Assembly (NCBI GenBank): GCA_025361335.1
Contig: JANYAK010000050.1
Span: 1 to 44,527, forward strand
Direction: 5' to 3'
DNA: 44,527 nt
Origin: Coriobacteriia bacterium
Lineage (GTDB): Bacteria; Actinomycetota; Coriobacteriia; Anaerosomatales; PALSA-660
In this document: positions 16,729 to 24,982 of the stretch, one piece after another
Layout: every line of letters begins with the position of its first letter
Numbering within the stretch: position 1 is the first letter of the stretch
Program-made: the position numbers and the translations under genes
Notes under the pieces: generated by a model
Database searches by the model: none
Told to the model about the DNA's origin: nothing
The model's input: the letters and a program-made list of their open reading frames with translations, nothing else

Positions 16729-17619
16729 ATGGCGGCTCCAGGTTCGATCATCGGTTTTGTCGGGACGGGCGTGATGGGGCGCTCCATGGCGGGGCACCTT
16801 CTGGACGCCGGATATCGCCTGCGCGTCCACAACCGGACCCGCGAGAAGGCCGCCCCTCTGGTGGATCGGGGTGCCGTCTGGTGTGAGACTCCCGGGCAGG
16901 CCGCCGAAGGAGCCGCCGCGGTGATCACGATCGTCGGCTATCCCGCGGACGTCGAGCAGGTCTACCTCGGATCGGACGGCCTCGTCGCGGCGTCGGCTCC
17001 CGGGACCGTGCTCATCGACATGACCACTTCGTCGCCCGTTCTCGCGCAGCGCGTACATGCGGCGGGTGCCGCCGTCGGCGTGCCCGTACTCGACGCGCCG
17101 GTCTCTGGCGGAGACGTGGGCGCGCGCGAGGCACGGCTGACGATAATGGTGGGCGGCGACCCCGCGGCGTTCGCGTCGGTCGAGCCCCTGCTGCGCGTCA
17201 TGGGTCCCAACGTGGTGCTTCAGGGCGGGCCAGGCGCGGGACAGCACACGAAGATGAGCAACCAGATCTCCATCGCCGGCGCGATGATCGGCGCGTGCGA
17301 GGCCCTCGCGTACGCCGAGGCCGCGGGCCTCGACCCCGAGAAGGTGCTCACGAGCATCACAGCGGGCTCGGCGAACAGCTGGTCGCTTGCGAACTACGCG
17401 CCCCGCATGCTGGCGGGCGACTTCGCTCCGGGCTTCTACGTGAAGCACTTCATCAAAGACATGCGCATCGCTCTGGAATGCTCGCGCGAGATGGCGATCG
17501 ACCTGCCGGGGCTGGAGCTCGCCTTGCGCCTCTACGAGCGCCTCGCCGAGCGCGGCGGCGCCGACAGTGGGACGCAGGCGCTCTACCTCCTCTACAAGGA
17601 GCACGCGGCGCGCCTCTGA
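16729..17619 (+). CDS. NAD(P)-dependent 3-hydroxyisobutyrate dehydrogenase-family protein
   Basis: 296 residues of the beta-hydroxyacid dehydrogenase family. The Rossmann motif GFVGTGVMG is at 9-17, the substrate-binding DAPVSGG at 122-128, and the catalytic Lys is K175 in GQHTKMSNQ. Family members oxidise 3-hydroxyisobutyrate, tartronate semialdehyde-type or related short hydroxyacids; the exact substrate cannot be read from sequence. The ATG at 16729 follows GGGGAGG at about 16715-16721 and places the Rossmann motif at the normal position; an earlier in-frame ATG at 16684 is rejected. No functionally linked neighbour is evident. A hairpin overlaps the stop codon. Confidence 0.85.
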   Translation: MAAPGSIIGFVGTGVMGRSMAGHLLDAGYRLRVHNRTREKAAPLVDRGAVWCETPGQAAEGAAAVITIVGYPADVEQVYLGSDGLVAASAPGTVLIDMTTSSPVLAQRVHAAGAAVGVPVLDAPVSGGDVGAREARLTIMVGGDPAAFASVEPLLRVMGPNVVLQGGPGAGQHTKMSNQISIAGAMIGACEALAYAEAAGLDPEKVLTSITAGSANSWSLANYAPRMLAGDFAPGFYVKHFIKDMRIALECSREMAIDLPGLELALRLYERLAERGGADSGTQALYLLYKEHAARL

Positions 17620-17640
17620 ACGCCGCCGCCCCACGGCGTT
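17619..17640 (+). terminator. Stem-loop directly after the dehydrogenase gene
   Basis: AACGCCG (17619-17625) pairs perfectly with CGGCGTT (17634-17640) across an eight-base loop. There is no T-run after it, so it may act with a factor or protect the 3' end rather than be a classic intrinsic terminator. Confidence 0.35.
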
Positions 17641-17791
17641 GCCCGACCGTCACCGCATGGTGCGGCTTCCGCCATCCCGCCGCCGCCGCGCTGCCACCGG
17701 GCCGGGACATACTCGAGAGTGACTAAAGGGAGGGGCGGGGGCGCAACGATCCTCGCCGCGGCCCTTCGGGCTCGCGAGGGAAGTAGGTCCG

Positions 17792-18985
17792 ATGACACCG
17801 CTACGTCTGTTCGCCGTGTTCCTGATCTTTGTTCTGGCCGCCGCGGCATGGATGGTGCTCGGCACGTCGAATCTCTTCCGTTCGCAAGAGGCCGACCGCA
17901 GCATGACCTCCAAGGTGTCGGGCCTGTACGGCGAGCCGCAATCCCAGCAGGCTCCCGGCTTCACATACGAGACGGCCGACGGCACCCGGACCGCGTCGGG
18001 GGTGCTTGCGGTCGATTCGACGAACGCGACCGTGGACTTCCGGCTCGACCAGCGCCGAAAAGGGCTGCTGTGGTTCGCCACGTACAAGGTGGGCTTCACA
18101 GCCGCCTACACAGTGAGCAATCCGACCACGCATCCGGTCGACGCCATCATGACCTTCACGTTCCCGTCAGCCGCCGGAGTGTATGACGGCTTCGTGGTGA
18201 AGGTGGACGGCCGTGACGTCCCGGTCACCTACGTCGAGGGGGCGGCGACCGCCGCCTTCCATCTCGCCCCATCGGCCGGGGTCACCGTCGCGACGGGCTA
18301 CCGGACCTTCGGAATGAACGAGTGGCGATACGTCCCGCGGCCCGACGGCGTCGGGGTGATGAAGGACTTCCGCCTCACCATGCGCACCGACTTCACGGAC
18401 GTGGACTTCACGGACGGGAGCGTGTCGCCCACCGCCAAGAGCACCAGTGGCCAAGGGCTCGCGCTCACTTGGGCGTGCGACAGCGTCGTGAGCGGGCGCG
18501 ACATCTCGCTGGTCATGCCGAAGCCGGCGAACCCCGGACCGCTCGTGTATCGCATCGCGTTCTTCGCGCCGGTGTCCCTGCTCTTCTTCTTCGCGGGGCT
18601 CGTCCTGCTCACCGCGACCCGCGACGTGAAGCTGCACCCCGTGCATTACGGGTTCCTGGCCGCGGCGTTCTTCGCGTTCCACCTCCTTCTGTCGTACCTC
18701 GCGGACCAGATCCCGGTGGAGATCGCGTTCGGCATCGCGTCGCTGGCCTCGGTGGTGCTCGTCGTCGGCTACCTCCGCGCCGTGCTCGGATGGTCGTCCG
18801 TCCTTGTCGAGGTGGCGGTCAGCCAGCTGCTTTTCCTCGTGCTGTTCAGCTACAGCTTCTTCTTCGAGGGACTGACGGGGCTGGCGGTGACGGTCGGCTC
18901 GGTGCTCACCTTGGGTTACTTCATGTCGAAGACGGCGAAGGTCGACTGGGAAACTGTGTTCAAGCGCGCGCCGAAGCCGGTCTGA
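17792..18985 (+). CDS. CreD-like inner membrane protein
   Basis: 397 residues. One N-terminal transmembrane helix (about 5-25) is followed by a large extracytoplasmic beta-rich domain (about 30-245) and five to six C-terminal helices. The C-terminal part, with LHPVHYGFLAAAFFAFHLLLS and YLRAVLG, split by description, matches the CreD family of cell-envelope proteins. CreD is known in Proteobacteria as a target of the CreBC two-component system linked to envelope stress and beta-lactam response; no creBC genes lie nearby. The ATG at 17792 has GGGAAG upstream. The gene ends just before a strong hairpin at 19001-19032 and converges with the nuclease reading frame on the other strand. Confidence 0.75.
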   Translation: MTPLRLFAVFLIFVLAAAAWMVLGTSNLFRSQEADRSMTSKVSGLYGEPQSQQAPGFTYETADGTRTASGVLAVDSTNATVDFRLDQRRKGLLWFATYKVGFTAAYTVSNPTTHPVDAIMTFTFPSAAGVYDGFVVKVDGRDVPVTYVEGAATAAFHLAPSAGVTVATGYRTFGMNEWRYVPRPDGVGVMKDFRLTMRTDFTDVDFTDGSVSPTAKSTSGQGLALTWACDSVVSGRDISLVMPKPANPGPLVYRIAFFAPVSLLFFFAGLVLLTATRDVKLHPVHYGFLAAAFFAFHLLLSYLADQIPVEIAFGIASLASVVLVVGYLRAVLGWSSVLVEVAVSQLLFLVLFSYSFFFEGLTGLAVTVGSVLTLGYFMSKTAKVDWETVFKRAPKPV

Positions 18986-19663
18986 GCGCTCGACGCGCAC
19001 GGGGGCTGCCCGGCCCGGCGGGGGCAGCCCCCACAGGCCCCTGGACGCGTCGCGCGCCTCGGACTCGAGCGGCACGAACACGTCCGCGTACGCCACATCC
19101 GGCGCGATGGTCATCAGGCGGGCGTACCCGTCGAGCAGGAGGCGGGCGTTGAACATCTTGGCGCGCACCTCCGACGGGTCGCGCGACTCGGGCGGCTGCA
19201 GCCAGACGTAGGCGAGGGTGCGGCCGTATCTGTCGCGCGGTCCCACGTCGAACTCCAGCCACACGCGACGCCCGCTCAGCGTGCGTCGCGTGTAGTCGGA
19301 GGCCTCGTCGCCGTACGCCTCGCGCCGGGTGGTCGCTTCGGGCGTGTTCACGCCGATGAGGCGGATGGTCTCGTCCGCAACGCCACCCGTCCGGACGTGG
19401 ATGCTGTCACCGTCGACCACCCGCGTGACCACGGCCTCGCGCACGGCGGGCGGCGCGGCCGACGCGGACTCGGGGGGCGCCGGGGCGGTGATGCGCGAGG
19501 CCGGCGCCGCGGGTGCGGTGGGCGCCGCGGACATGCCGGGAGCCGTGCATCCCGCGATCGCCGTCATGGACAGAATCGCGATCGCCATGCTGAGGCCGAG
19601 CCCGCTGGCGCGTGGGCGGGCGTGTCCTGTCACGTGCGGTCCGGGTGTCTGCGGAGTGGCCAT
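18167..19663 (-). CDS. Lipoprotein thermonuclease (SNase-like) whose frame lacks its natural stop
   Basis: The N-terminal 215 residues are convincing: a signal peptide ending in lipobox IAGC (C39), an Ala/Pro-rich linker, and a staphylococcal-nuclease-like domain (about 75-213) with VVDGDSIHV (D84), RLIGVNTPE (R101, E109) and DRYGRTLAYVW (R148), corresponding to SNase D21, R35, E43 and R87. The position equivalent to D40 is Asn, as in many bacterial homologues. The domain ends at about 19020 with SRGLWG, where such proteins usually stop. Here the frame stays open for a further roughly 280 residues to 18167, entirely antisense to creD, with Arg/His/Glu-rich low-quality sequence. The 3' end may be lost, or the gene may be read through; the true functional part is about 19020-19663. 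Confidence 0.6.
   Translation of the reverse strand: MATPQTPGPHVTGHARPRASGLGLSMAIAILSMTAIAGCTAPGMSAAPTAPAAPASRITAPAPPESASAAPPAVREAVVTRVVDGDSIHVRTGGVADETIRLIGVNTPEATTRREAYGDEASDYTRRTLSGRRVWLEFDVGPRDRYGRTLAYVWLQPPESRDPSEVRAKMFNARLLLDGYARLMTIAPDVAYADVFVPLESEARDASRGLWGLPPPGRAAPVRVERSDRLRRALEHSFPVDLRRLRHEVTQGEHRADRHRQPRQSLEEEAVAEQHEEKQLADRHLDKDGRPSEHGAEVADDEHHRGQRRDAERDLHRDLVREVRQKEVEREERRGQEPVMHGVQLHVAGRGEQDEPREEEEQGHRREERDAIHERSGVRRLRHDQRDVAPAHDAVARPSEREPLATGALGGGRHAPVREVHVREVGAHGEAEVLHHPDAVGPRDVSPLVHSEGPVARRDGDPGRWGEMEGGGRRPLDVGDRDVTAVHLHHEAVIHSGG
19001..19032. terminator. Strong hairpin between creD-like gene and nuclease
   Basis: GGGGGCTGCCC (19001-19011) pairs perfectly with GGGCAGCCCCC (19022-19032) across a ten-base loop, an 11-bp GC-rich stem, starting 16 bases after the creD-like stop. 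Neither side has a clear T-run. Its place between convergent genes suggests a bidirectional terminator, but it lies within the nuclease open frame. Confidence 0.5.
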
Positions 19664-19695
19664 GTCCCCACACTACGCCTCGGCTCTGACGCGCG

Positions 19696-19726
19696 TTGAC
19701 CCAAGTCCGTCACGCTCGGGTATCCT
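19696..19726 (+). promoter_or_regulatory. Putative argS promoter
   Basis: TTGACC at 19696-19701 and TATCCT at 19721-19726 form a plausible sigma-70-type promoter about 45 bases before the argS start. The 19-base spacer is longer than ideal, which lowers confidence. Confidence 0.45.
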
Positions 19727-19769
19727 GCAAGGACACCCACCGCTCGCGGACGCACGGGAGTCACGGCTC

Positions 19770-21482
19770 ATGAAGCAGATGCTCGTCACTCTGGTAGAAG
19801 ACGCTCTAGCCGCCGCGGTCGCGGCGGGCGAGGTCGCGCTCGCCGAGCTGCCGGATGTCGAGCTCGAGCGCCCAAGGGATCCCGCGCACGGTGACTGGGC
19901 GACGAACGTGGCCATGGTCGCGGCCAAGGCCGCTGGAACGAGCCCTCGTGTCTTGGCCGACGTCATCGCGGCGCGCATCGCGGGCCATCCCGATGTCGCC
20001 GCCGTCGAGGTCGCTGGGCCGGGGTTCATCAACATGCGCCTGTCGGACGCGGCGCTGCAGCGCCTGGTCGTCGAGGTACGGGCGCAGGGCGCCGACTTCG
20101 GCCGTTCGGACCTGGGCCACGGGCGCCGGGTGCAGGTCGAGTTCGTCTCGGCCAACCCGGTCGGTCCGATGCACGTCGGTCACGGCCGGTGGGCGGCGCT
20201 TGGTGACAGCATGGCGCGCGTGCTCGAGCACGCTGGATGGCGAGTCCAGCGCGAGTTCTACGTGAACGACTCCGGCGTGCAGATGGACATCTTCGCCAAG
20301 TCCGTCGCCGCCCGGTATCTACAGCACTGCGGCCGCGAGGTTCCGTTCGAGGACGAGTGGTACCAGGGCACCTACATCGCTGAGATTGCCGAGGAGATCT
20401 GTCAAGGGGAGGGCGCCGTCTGGTCCGACGCCGATCCCGCCGAGCGCGAAGCGCACTTCCGGGAGAAGGCGTACGCGCAGGTCCTCGAGCATCTGAGAAG
20501 CGTTCTCCACGGTATGGGCGTCGACTTCGACGTGTGGTTCTCGGAGCGCAGCCTGCACGCGCCGGGACCGGACGGCCGCAGCGAGGTGGACGTCGCGATG
20601 GATCGCCTTCGCGAGGCCGGCTACATCTACGAGAAGGACGGGGCGACATGGTTCGCCTCGACCGCGCTGCCCGAGTATGGCGACGACAAGGACCGGGTGC
20701 TGCGAAAGGCCGACGGCGACCTCACGTACTTCGCCGCCGACATCGCCTACCACATGGACAAGTTCGCGCGCGGGTTCGACCGCGTGATCAACATCTGGGG
20801 GGCCGATCACCACGGCTACGTGGCGCGGATGAAGGCGGCGTGCGCCGCGCTCGGTCACCCGGGCCAGCTCGACATCGTGATCGGCCAGCTCGTGACTCTG
20901 CTGCGCAACGGCGAGATCGTGCGCATGTCCAAGCGCACGGGCGAGATGGTCACGTTCGAGGAGCTCCTCGACGAGGTGGGGCCCGATGCGGCCCGATACT
21001 TCTTCCTGCGGCGGGGGACCGACCAGCCCCTCGATTTCGACATCGGGCTGGCAAAGGAGCAGTCAAGCGAGAATCCCGTGTACTACGTCCAATACGCGCA
21101 CGCGCGCATCTGCTCGATCCTTCGCCGCGCCGCGGGGCTGCCCGCGGAGGCCGACGTCGCGGACGCGGCGGCCGCCGGCACGTTCGTCCCCATGAGCGCC
21201 GACCTGTCGCTGCTGACCGACCAGGCGGAGCTCACGCTCCTGCGCAAGCTCGCGGAGTTTCCCGAGGTCGTCGAGATGGCGGCCGACCGGCTCGCTCCGC
21301 ACAAGCTCACCACGTATGCCGAGGACCTAGCGGCGTCGTTCCACCAGTTCTACACGCTGTGCCGCGTCGTCTCGGACGACGCCGCCGTCACGGGGGCACG
21401 GCTGGCGCTCGTGGATGCGAGCCGCATCGTGCTGGCCGGCGTTCTCGGCCTCCTGGGCGTCGGCGCCCCGCAACGGATGTAG
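19770..21482 (+). CDS. argS: Arginyl-tRNA synthetase
   Basis: 570 residues, class I aminoacyl-tRNA synthetase charging tRNA-Arg. The N-terminal Add-1 domain (about 1-115) precedes the catalytic core with the HIGH-type motif HVGH at 135-138 in ANPVGPMHVGH, and the KMSKS-equivalent region reads MSKRTGEMV. The C-terminal anticodon-binding DALR domain ends in LGLLGVGAPQRM, typical of ArgS. The ATG at 19770 has GGGAG upstream and gives the usual length; the open frame extends further upstream but that part is antisense to the nuclease gene. The gene stands alone with its own promoter. Confidence 0.97.
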   Translation: MKQMLVTLVEDALAAAVAAGEVALAELPDVELERPRDPAHGDWATNVAMVAAKAAGTSPRVLADVIAARIAGHPDVAAVEVAGPGFINMRLSDAALQRLVVEVRAQGADFGRSDLGHGRRVQVEFVSANPVGPMHVGHGRWAALGDSMARVLEHAGWRVQREFYVNDSGVQMDIFAKSVAARYLQHCGREVPFEDEWYQGTYIAEIAEEICQGEGAVWSDADPAEREAHFREKAYAQVLEHLRSVLHGMGVDFDVWFSERSLHAPGPDGRSEVDVAMDRLREAGYIYEKDGATWFASTALPEYGDDKDRVLRKADGDLTYFAADIAYHMDKFARGFDRVINIWGADHHGYVARMKAACAALGHPGQLDIVIGQLVTLLRNGEIVRMSKRTGEMVTFEELLDEVGPDAARYFFLRRGTDQPLDFDIGLAKEQSSENPVYYVQYAHARICSILRRAAGLPAEADVADAAAAGTFVPMSADLSLLTDQAELTLLRKLAEFPEVVEMAADRLAPHKLTTYAEDLAASFHQFYTLCRVVSDDAAVTGARLALVDASRIVLAGVLGLLGVGAPQRM

Positions 21483-21503
21483 TCCGGCCCACGACCGGGG
21501 CGA

Positions 21504-21770
21504 TCAGAGTTCCCGGTACACGTCCCGGCGAGGCCCGAGCCGAATGACGAGCACGACCAGCCGGTCGTCCTCGATCGTGTACACGACGCGGTAGGCGCCG
21601 ACGCGGATGCGCCAGAGGTCGCCCGGGCCCGTGAGGTGCTTCACTCCCGTAGGCCGGGGCTCCGACGTCAGGGCGTCGATCGCCTCCGCCAGGCGTTTCT
21701 GGACCTCGCGGGGGAGCGTGCGCAGCTGCCTGTCGGCCGCGGGCAGGAACTGGATGAGGTACGTGGCCAC
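21504..21770 (-). CDS. RelE/ParE-superfamily toxin
   Basis: 88 residues of the RelE/ParE fold: an N-terminal strand, two helices with LPREVQKRLAEAIDAL, then VKHLTGPGDLWRIRVGAYRVVYTI split across the core beta-sheet, and a C-terminal strand ending RRDVYREL. The conserved basic residues in WRIRVGAYR are in place, which favours ribosome-dependent mRNA cleavage of RelE type, though ParE activity cannot be excluded. It starts at a GTG seven bases after the stop of the antitoxin gene upstream on the same strand, so both are one operon. Probably functional. Confidence 0.88.
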   Translation of the reverse strand: MATYLIQFLPAADRQLRTLPREVQKRLAEAIDALTSEPRPTGVKHLTGPGDLWRIRVGAYRVVYTIEDDRLVVLVIRLGPRRDVYREL

Positions 21771-21776
21771 GCGGGG

Positions 21777-22040
21777 CTACAGGTCCAGATCGCGTTTGAT
21801 GGTCTCCCAGGCGATCCGCTCCTCGCCCGCCTCGAAAGTGGCGTCGTTCGCGTCAGCGACGTCTCGCTCGTCCTCCCACTTCTCCATGAGGGCGTCGAGA
21901 AGGCGCAGCTCATCGATGGAGATCACGGCTGCCACGTCCGCGTCGTGTCGCGTGATCACGGTGCGCTGGTGGGCGTAGGACGCCCGGTTGATGATATCGG
22001 CGAGGTCTCGCCGGGCTTCCGCCACGCTGACTCTGGTCAC
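21777..22040 (-). CDS. Phd/YefM-family antitoxin
   Basis: 87 residues. The N-terminal part TRVSVAEARRDLADIINRA and RTVITRHDADVAAVISIDEL are typical of the Phd/YefM DNA-binding fold, and the C-terminal acidic region is the probable toxin-neutralising segment. The start is a GTG at 22040 preceded by a strong AGGAGGT ribosome binding site; the longer open frame upstream is not protein-like. It precedes the RelE-like toxin. Such antitoxins bind palindromes in their own promoter, and an ATGTACAT palindrome lies about 20 bases upstream. Confidence 0.87.
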   Translation of the reverse strand: MTRVSVAEARRDLADIINRASYAHQRTVITRHDADVAAVISIDELRLLDALMEKWEDERDVADANDATFEAGEERIAWETIKRDLDL

Positions 22041-22060
22041 GTCGGTACCTCCTGCACAGG

Positions 22061-22068
22061 ATGTACAT
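22061..22068 (-). promoter_or_regulatory. ATGTACAT palindrome upstream of the antitoxin (putative operator)
   Basis: A perfect 8-bp palindrome 21 bases upstream of the antitoxin GTG, in an AT-rich patch that also contains TATCCT on the minus strand. Phd/YefM antitoxins characteristically recognise a GTAC-centred palindrome, which fits. Confidence 0.45.
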
Positions 22069-22185
22069 AAGGATATCACGCGAGTGTGACGCGAACCACT
22101 CGGGTCGCCGGATCGGCGGGAAGCGGTCGGCCGCCCCCGAGGCTCCGCTACAATGGATGAACACCTGATGCGAAGGAGCGCCACG

Positions 22186-23541
22186 ATGGCCGCCACGACG
22201 GAACCGGTCCCGCAGGAGCCGATGACGGTCGTCGAGGACCTCTCGGCGGTCCTGCCGATGACGGCCGAGATGCGCGGTGACCGCCTGTGGATCGGCGGGG
22301 TCGACATGACGAAGCTGGCGCGGGAGCAGGGCACCGCGCTGTATGTGATGGACGAGGAACACATCCGCCGTCAGTTGCGCGAATACGTGAAGTGGACCAC
22401 GTACCACTGGCGGGACTGCCGCACGATCTACGCCGGGAAGGCCTTCATGTCCGTGGCGATGTGCCGTCTCGTCGCCGAGGAAGGCTGCTCACTGGACGTC
22501 TCGAGCGGGGGCGAGCTTGCCTTCGCGATAGCGGCCGACTTCCCGCTCGACCGGGTCTACGTCCACGGCAACAGCAAGACCATGCTCGAGCTGCACGAGG
22601 CCATCAAGGCCGGCGTCGGGCGCATCGTGGTCGATTCGTTCGAGGAACTCGAGCGGGTCAGCTGCATCGCCACGGAGATGGGCAAGATGCAGGGCATCCT
22701 CCTGCGCATCACACCCGGCATCAAGCCGGACACGCACGGCTACATCCAGACGGGTCAGAGCGACTCGAAGTTCGGCTTCGGGATGAACCACGGTCTGGCC
22801 ATGGAGGCGGTGCGTCGGGCACTGGAGCTCCCATGCATCGACCTGGCGGGCCTGCACATGCACATCGGCAGCCAGATCTTCGCCCTGCAGAGCTACGCCA
22901 AGGCGATCGAGGTCATCGTCCACTTCATGGATGCGATCCGGCGCGAGACAGGGCTCGTCGTGCGCGAACTCGACACGGGCGGCGGTCTGGGGATCGCCTA
23001 CGGCCTGCCGGACGAGCCGTCCACCGTCGAGCAGTACGGCAAGGTCATCGTCGACGGTATCAAGGATCACTGCGAGCGTGACGGCCTGCCGGTGCCGACC
23101 ATCATGGTCGAGCCCGGGCGCTCCATCGTGGCCAATGCCGGAGTCACCCTCTACACGGCGGGCACCATCAAGGAGGTGCGCGGCATCCGGACCTACGTGG
23201 CCGTCGACGGGGGCATGACGGACAACATCCGGACTGCGCTCTACGACGCCCACTACGAGGTGCTCGTGGCGAACCGCGCCGACCAGGCGCGCAGCGAGGT
23301 CGTCACCATCGCCGGAAAGCACTGCGAGACCGGCGACCTGATCGCCCGCGACGTCCGGGTCCAGCCGATCGAGATCGGCGATATCGTGTGCGTGTGCTCC
23401 ACGGGGGCCTACTGCCAGTCGATGGCCAGCAACTACAACAAGCAGGTCCGGCCTGCCGTGGTGTTCGTGAGCGGCGGGGAAGCGCGGGTAGTGGTGCGCC
23501 GAGAGACCTATGACGACATGCTCCGTTGCGAGATCCGATAG
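22186..23541 (+). CDS. lysA: Diaminopimelate decarboxylase
   Basis: 451 residues, a fold-type III PLP enzyme converting meso-diaminopimelate to L-lysine. The PLP Lys is K85 in IYAGKAF; the conserved HMHIGSQI, GGGLGIAY, EPGRSIVANAG and CSTGAYCQSMASNYN segments follow in order. The ATG at 22186 has AAGGAG at about 22173; an ATG at 22153 would overlap the likely -10 (TACAAT, 22149-22154) and is rejected. Followed by hom and thrB, so three aspartate-family genes lie together, though hom has its own leader and probable promoter. Confidence 0.95.
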   Translation: MAATTEPVPQEPMTVVEDLSAVLPMTAEMRGDRLWIGGVDMTKLAREQGTALYVMDEEHIRRQLREYVKWTTYHWRDCRTIYAGKAFMSVAMCRLVAEEGCSLDVSSGGELAFAIAADFPLDRVYVHGNSKTMLELHEAIKAGVGRIVVDSFEELERVSCIATEMGKMQGILLRITPGIKPDTHGYIQTGQSDSKFGFGMNHGLAMEAVRRALELPCIDLAGLHMHIGSQIFALQSYAKAIEVIVHFMDAIRRETGLVVRELDTGGGLGIAYGLPDEPSTVEQYGKVIVDGIKDHCERDGLPVPTIMVEPGRSIVANAGVTLYTAGTIKEVRGIRTYVAVDGGMTDNIRTALYDAHYEVLVANRADQARSEVVTIAGKHCETGDLIARDVRVQPIEIGDIVCVCSTGAYCQSMASNYNKQVRPAVVFVSGGEARVVVRRETYDDMLRCEIR

Positions 23542-23587
23542 GTCCGCTCCGGACAGTCGCTCCGCTTCCAGGAGCCGGTCCGTGCGC

Positions 23588-23593
23588 TATACT
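23588..23593 (+). promoter_or_regulatory. Putative -10 element for hom-thrB
   Basis: TATACT at 23588-23593 is a near-consensus -10, with a weak CTTCCA 17 bases upstream. It lies about 95 bases before the hom start, leaving a leader in which I see no obvious riboswitch or attenuator. Confidence 0.45.
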
Positions 23594-23687
23594 CGCATGG
23601 CGCGCCCGGTCTCCCGCGCGCACCTCCCGTGATGTCTTTCCCGACCGCGTATCTCGCAACCCGTCGCACGCCGAAGGGAACCGGTTC

Positions 23688-24977
23688 ATGCGCACGATAG
23701 GTGTCGGACTCATAGGGCTCGGAACCGTCGGCTCGGGAGTGGTCGAGATCTTCGGCCGCCACAGGGATGACTTCCGCCGTCGCGCGGGCGTCGACATCGA
23801 GCTGGTGCGATTCGCGGACCGCGACGCGACTCGCGCGTCGGCGCTCGGGCTGCCCTCCGACCGGTTCACCACGGAGGCGGGCGACGTCATCGCCGACCCG
23901 GCCGTCGACATCGTCATCGAGCTCATCGGCGGCACCGGCTTCGCCCGCGACGTGGTGCTCTCGTCACTGCGCTCCGGGCGCAGCGTCGTCACGGCGAACA
24001 AGGCGCTCATGGCCGCGCACGGCCAGGAGGTCATGGAGGCCGCCGCCGCCTCGGGAGTCGACATCGCCTTCGAGGCGGCCGTCGGCGGAGGGATCCCGAT
24101 CATCTCGCCGCTCAAGCACTGCCTGGTGAGCAACGAGATCACGTCCGTTCTCGGCATCGTGAACGGCACCACCAACTACATCCTGTCGCGGATGGCGGCC
24201 GACGGCGCGGACTACCCCTCGGCCCTGGCCGAGGCGCAGGCGCGCGGATATGCCGAGGCCGACCCCACGGCCGACGTGGACGGGCACGACGCGGCGGCCA
24301 AGATCGCGATCCTCGCCTCGATAGCCTTCAACTCGCGAGTGACGGTGGACGAGGTGCCCGTCGAGGGCATCAGGGCCGTCACGCCGTCCGACATCGCGTA
24401 CGCGGCGGAGATGGGCTACGCCATCAAGCTGATGGCCATCGCCCGGCGCACGCCGGAGGGCATCGACGCGCGGGTCCACCCGACCATGATCCCGGTGACG
24501 CACCCCCTCGCCAACGTGACGGGCGTCTACAACGCCATCTACGTGACGGGCGACGCGGTGGGCGAGACGATGTTCTTCGGCGAGGGCGCCGGCTCGCTCC
24601 CCGCCGCCTCGGCGGTCGTCGGTGACGTCATCGATGTGGCGCGCCACGTGGCCGGAGGCTGCCTCGGTCTCGTGGGCTGCACGTGCAACGAGCAGATCCC
24701 GGTGCGGGACATCTCGACGCTGACGACCGGTTACTACGTACGCCTCGTGGTGGCCGACGAGCCCGGCGTGCTGGCAAAGGTGGCCGGTGCGTTCGCCGAC
24801 CACGGCGTGTCGATCGCTTCGGTCATCCAGAAGCGGGTGTGCGAGACGGGCGATGCCGAGATCGTGTACGTGACCCACCAGGCGGGCGAAGGCGCCGTGC
24901 GCTCGGCCCTCCAAGACATTCGCGCGTTCGACGTGGTGACCGAGGTCACCGCGGTCATCCGCGTCGAGGATCTGTAG
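23688..24977 (+). CDS. hom: Homoserine dehydrogenase
   Basis: 429 residues, reducing aspartate-semialdehyde to homoserine. The NAD(P)-binding motif GLIGLGTVGSG is at 7-17. The catalytic region includes VTANKALMA, NGTTNYILSRM and DVDGHDAAAKIAILAS. A C-terminal ACT domain (about 350-429, YYVRLVVADEPGVLAKVAG) indicates allosteric feedback, typically by threonine. The ATG at 23688 follows GAAGGG at about 23673. thrB starts five bases after the stop; thrC is not in the window. Confidence 0.96.
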   Translation: MRTIGVGLIGLGTVGSGVVEIFGRHRDDFRRRAGVDIELVRFADRDATRASALGLPSDRFTTEAGDVIADPAVDIVIELIGGTGFARDVVLSSLRSGRSVVTANKALMAAHGQEVMEAAAASGVDIAFEAAVGGGIPIISPLKHCLVSNEITSVLGIVNGTTNYILSRMAADGADYPSALAEAQARGYAEADPTADVDGHDAAAKIAILASIAFNSRVTVDEVPVEGIRAVTPSDIAYAAEMGYAIKLMAIARRTPEGIDARVHPTMIPVTHPLANVTGVYNAIYVTGDAVGETMFFGEGAGSLPAASAVVGDVIDVARHVAGGCLGLVGCTCNEQIPVRDISTLTTGYYVRLVVADEPGVLAKVAGAFADHGVSIASVIQKRVCETGDAEIVYVTHQAGEGAVRSALQDIRAFDVVTEVTAVIRVEDL

Positions 24978-24982
24978 CGATC

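Noticed and set aside
22041-22185. Possible lysine riboswitch upstream of lysA
   Set aside because: The segment is short and shows no recognisable aptamer helices; much of it is the promoter area of the divergent toxin-antitoxin operon.
23542-23687. Possible attenuator or leader peptide upstream of hom
   Set aside because: No run of Thr/Ile codons and no terminator-like hairpin could be found.
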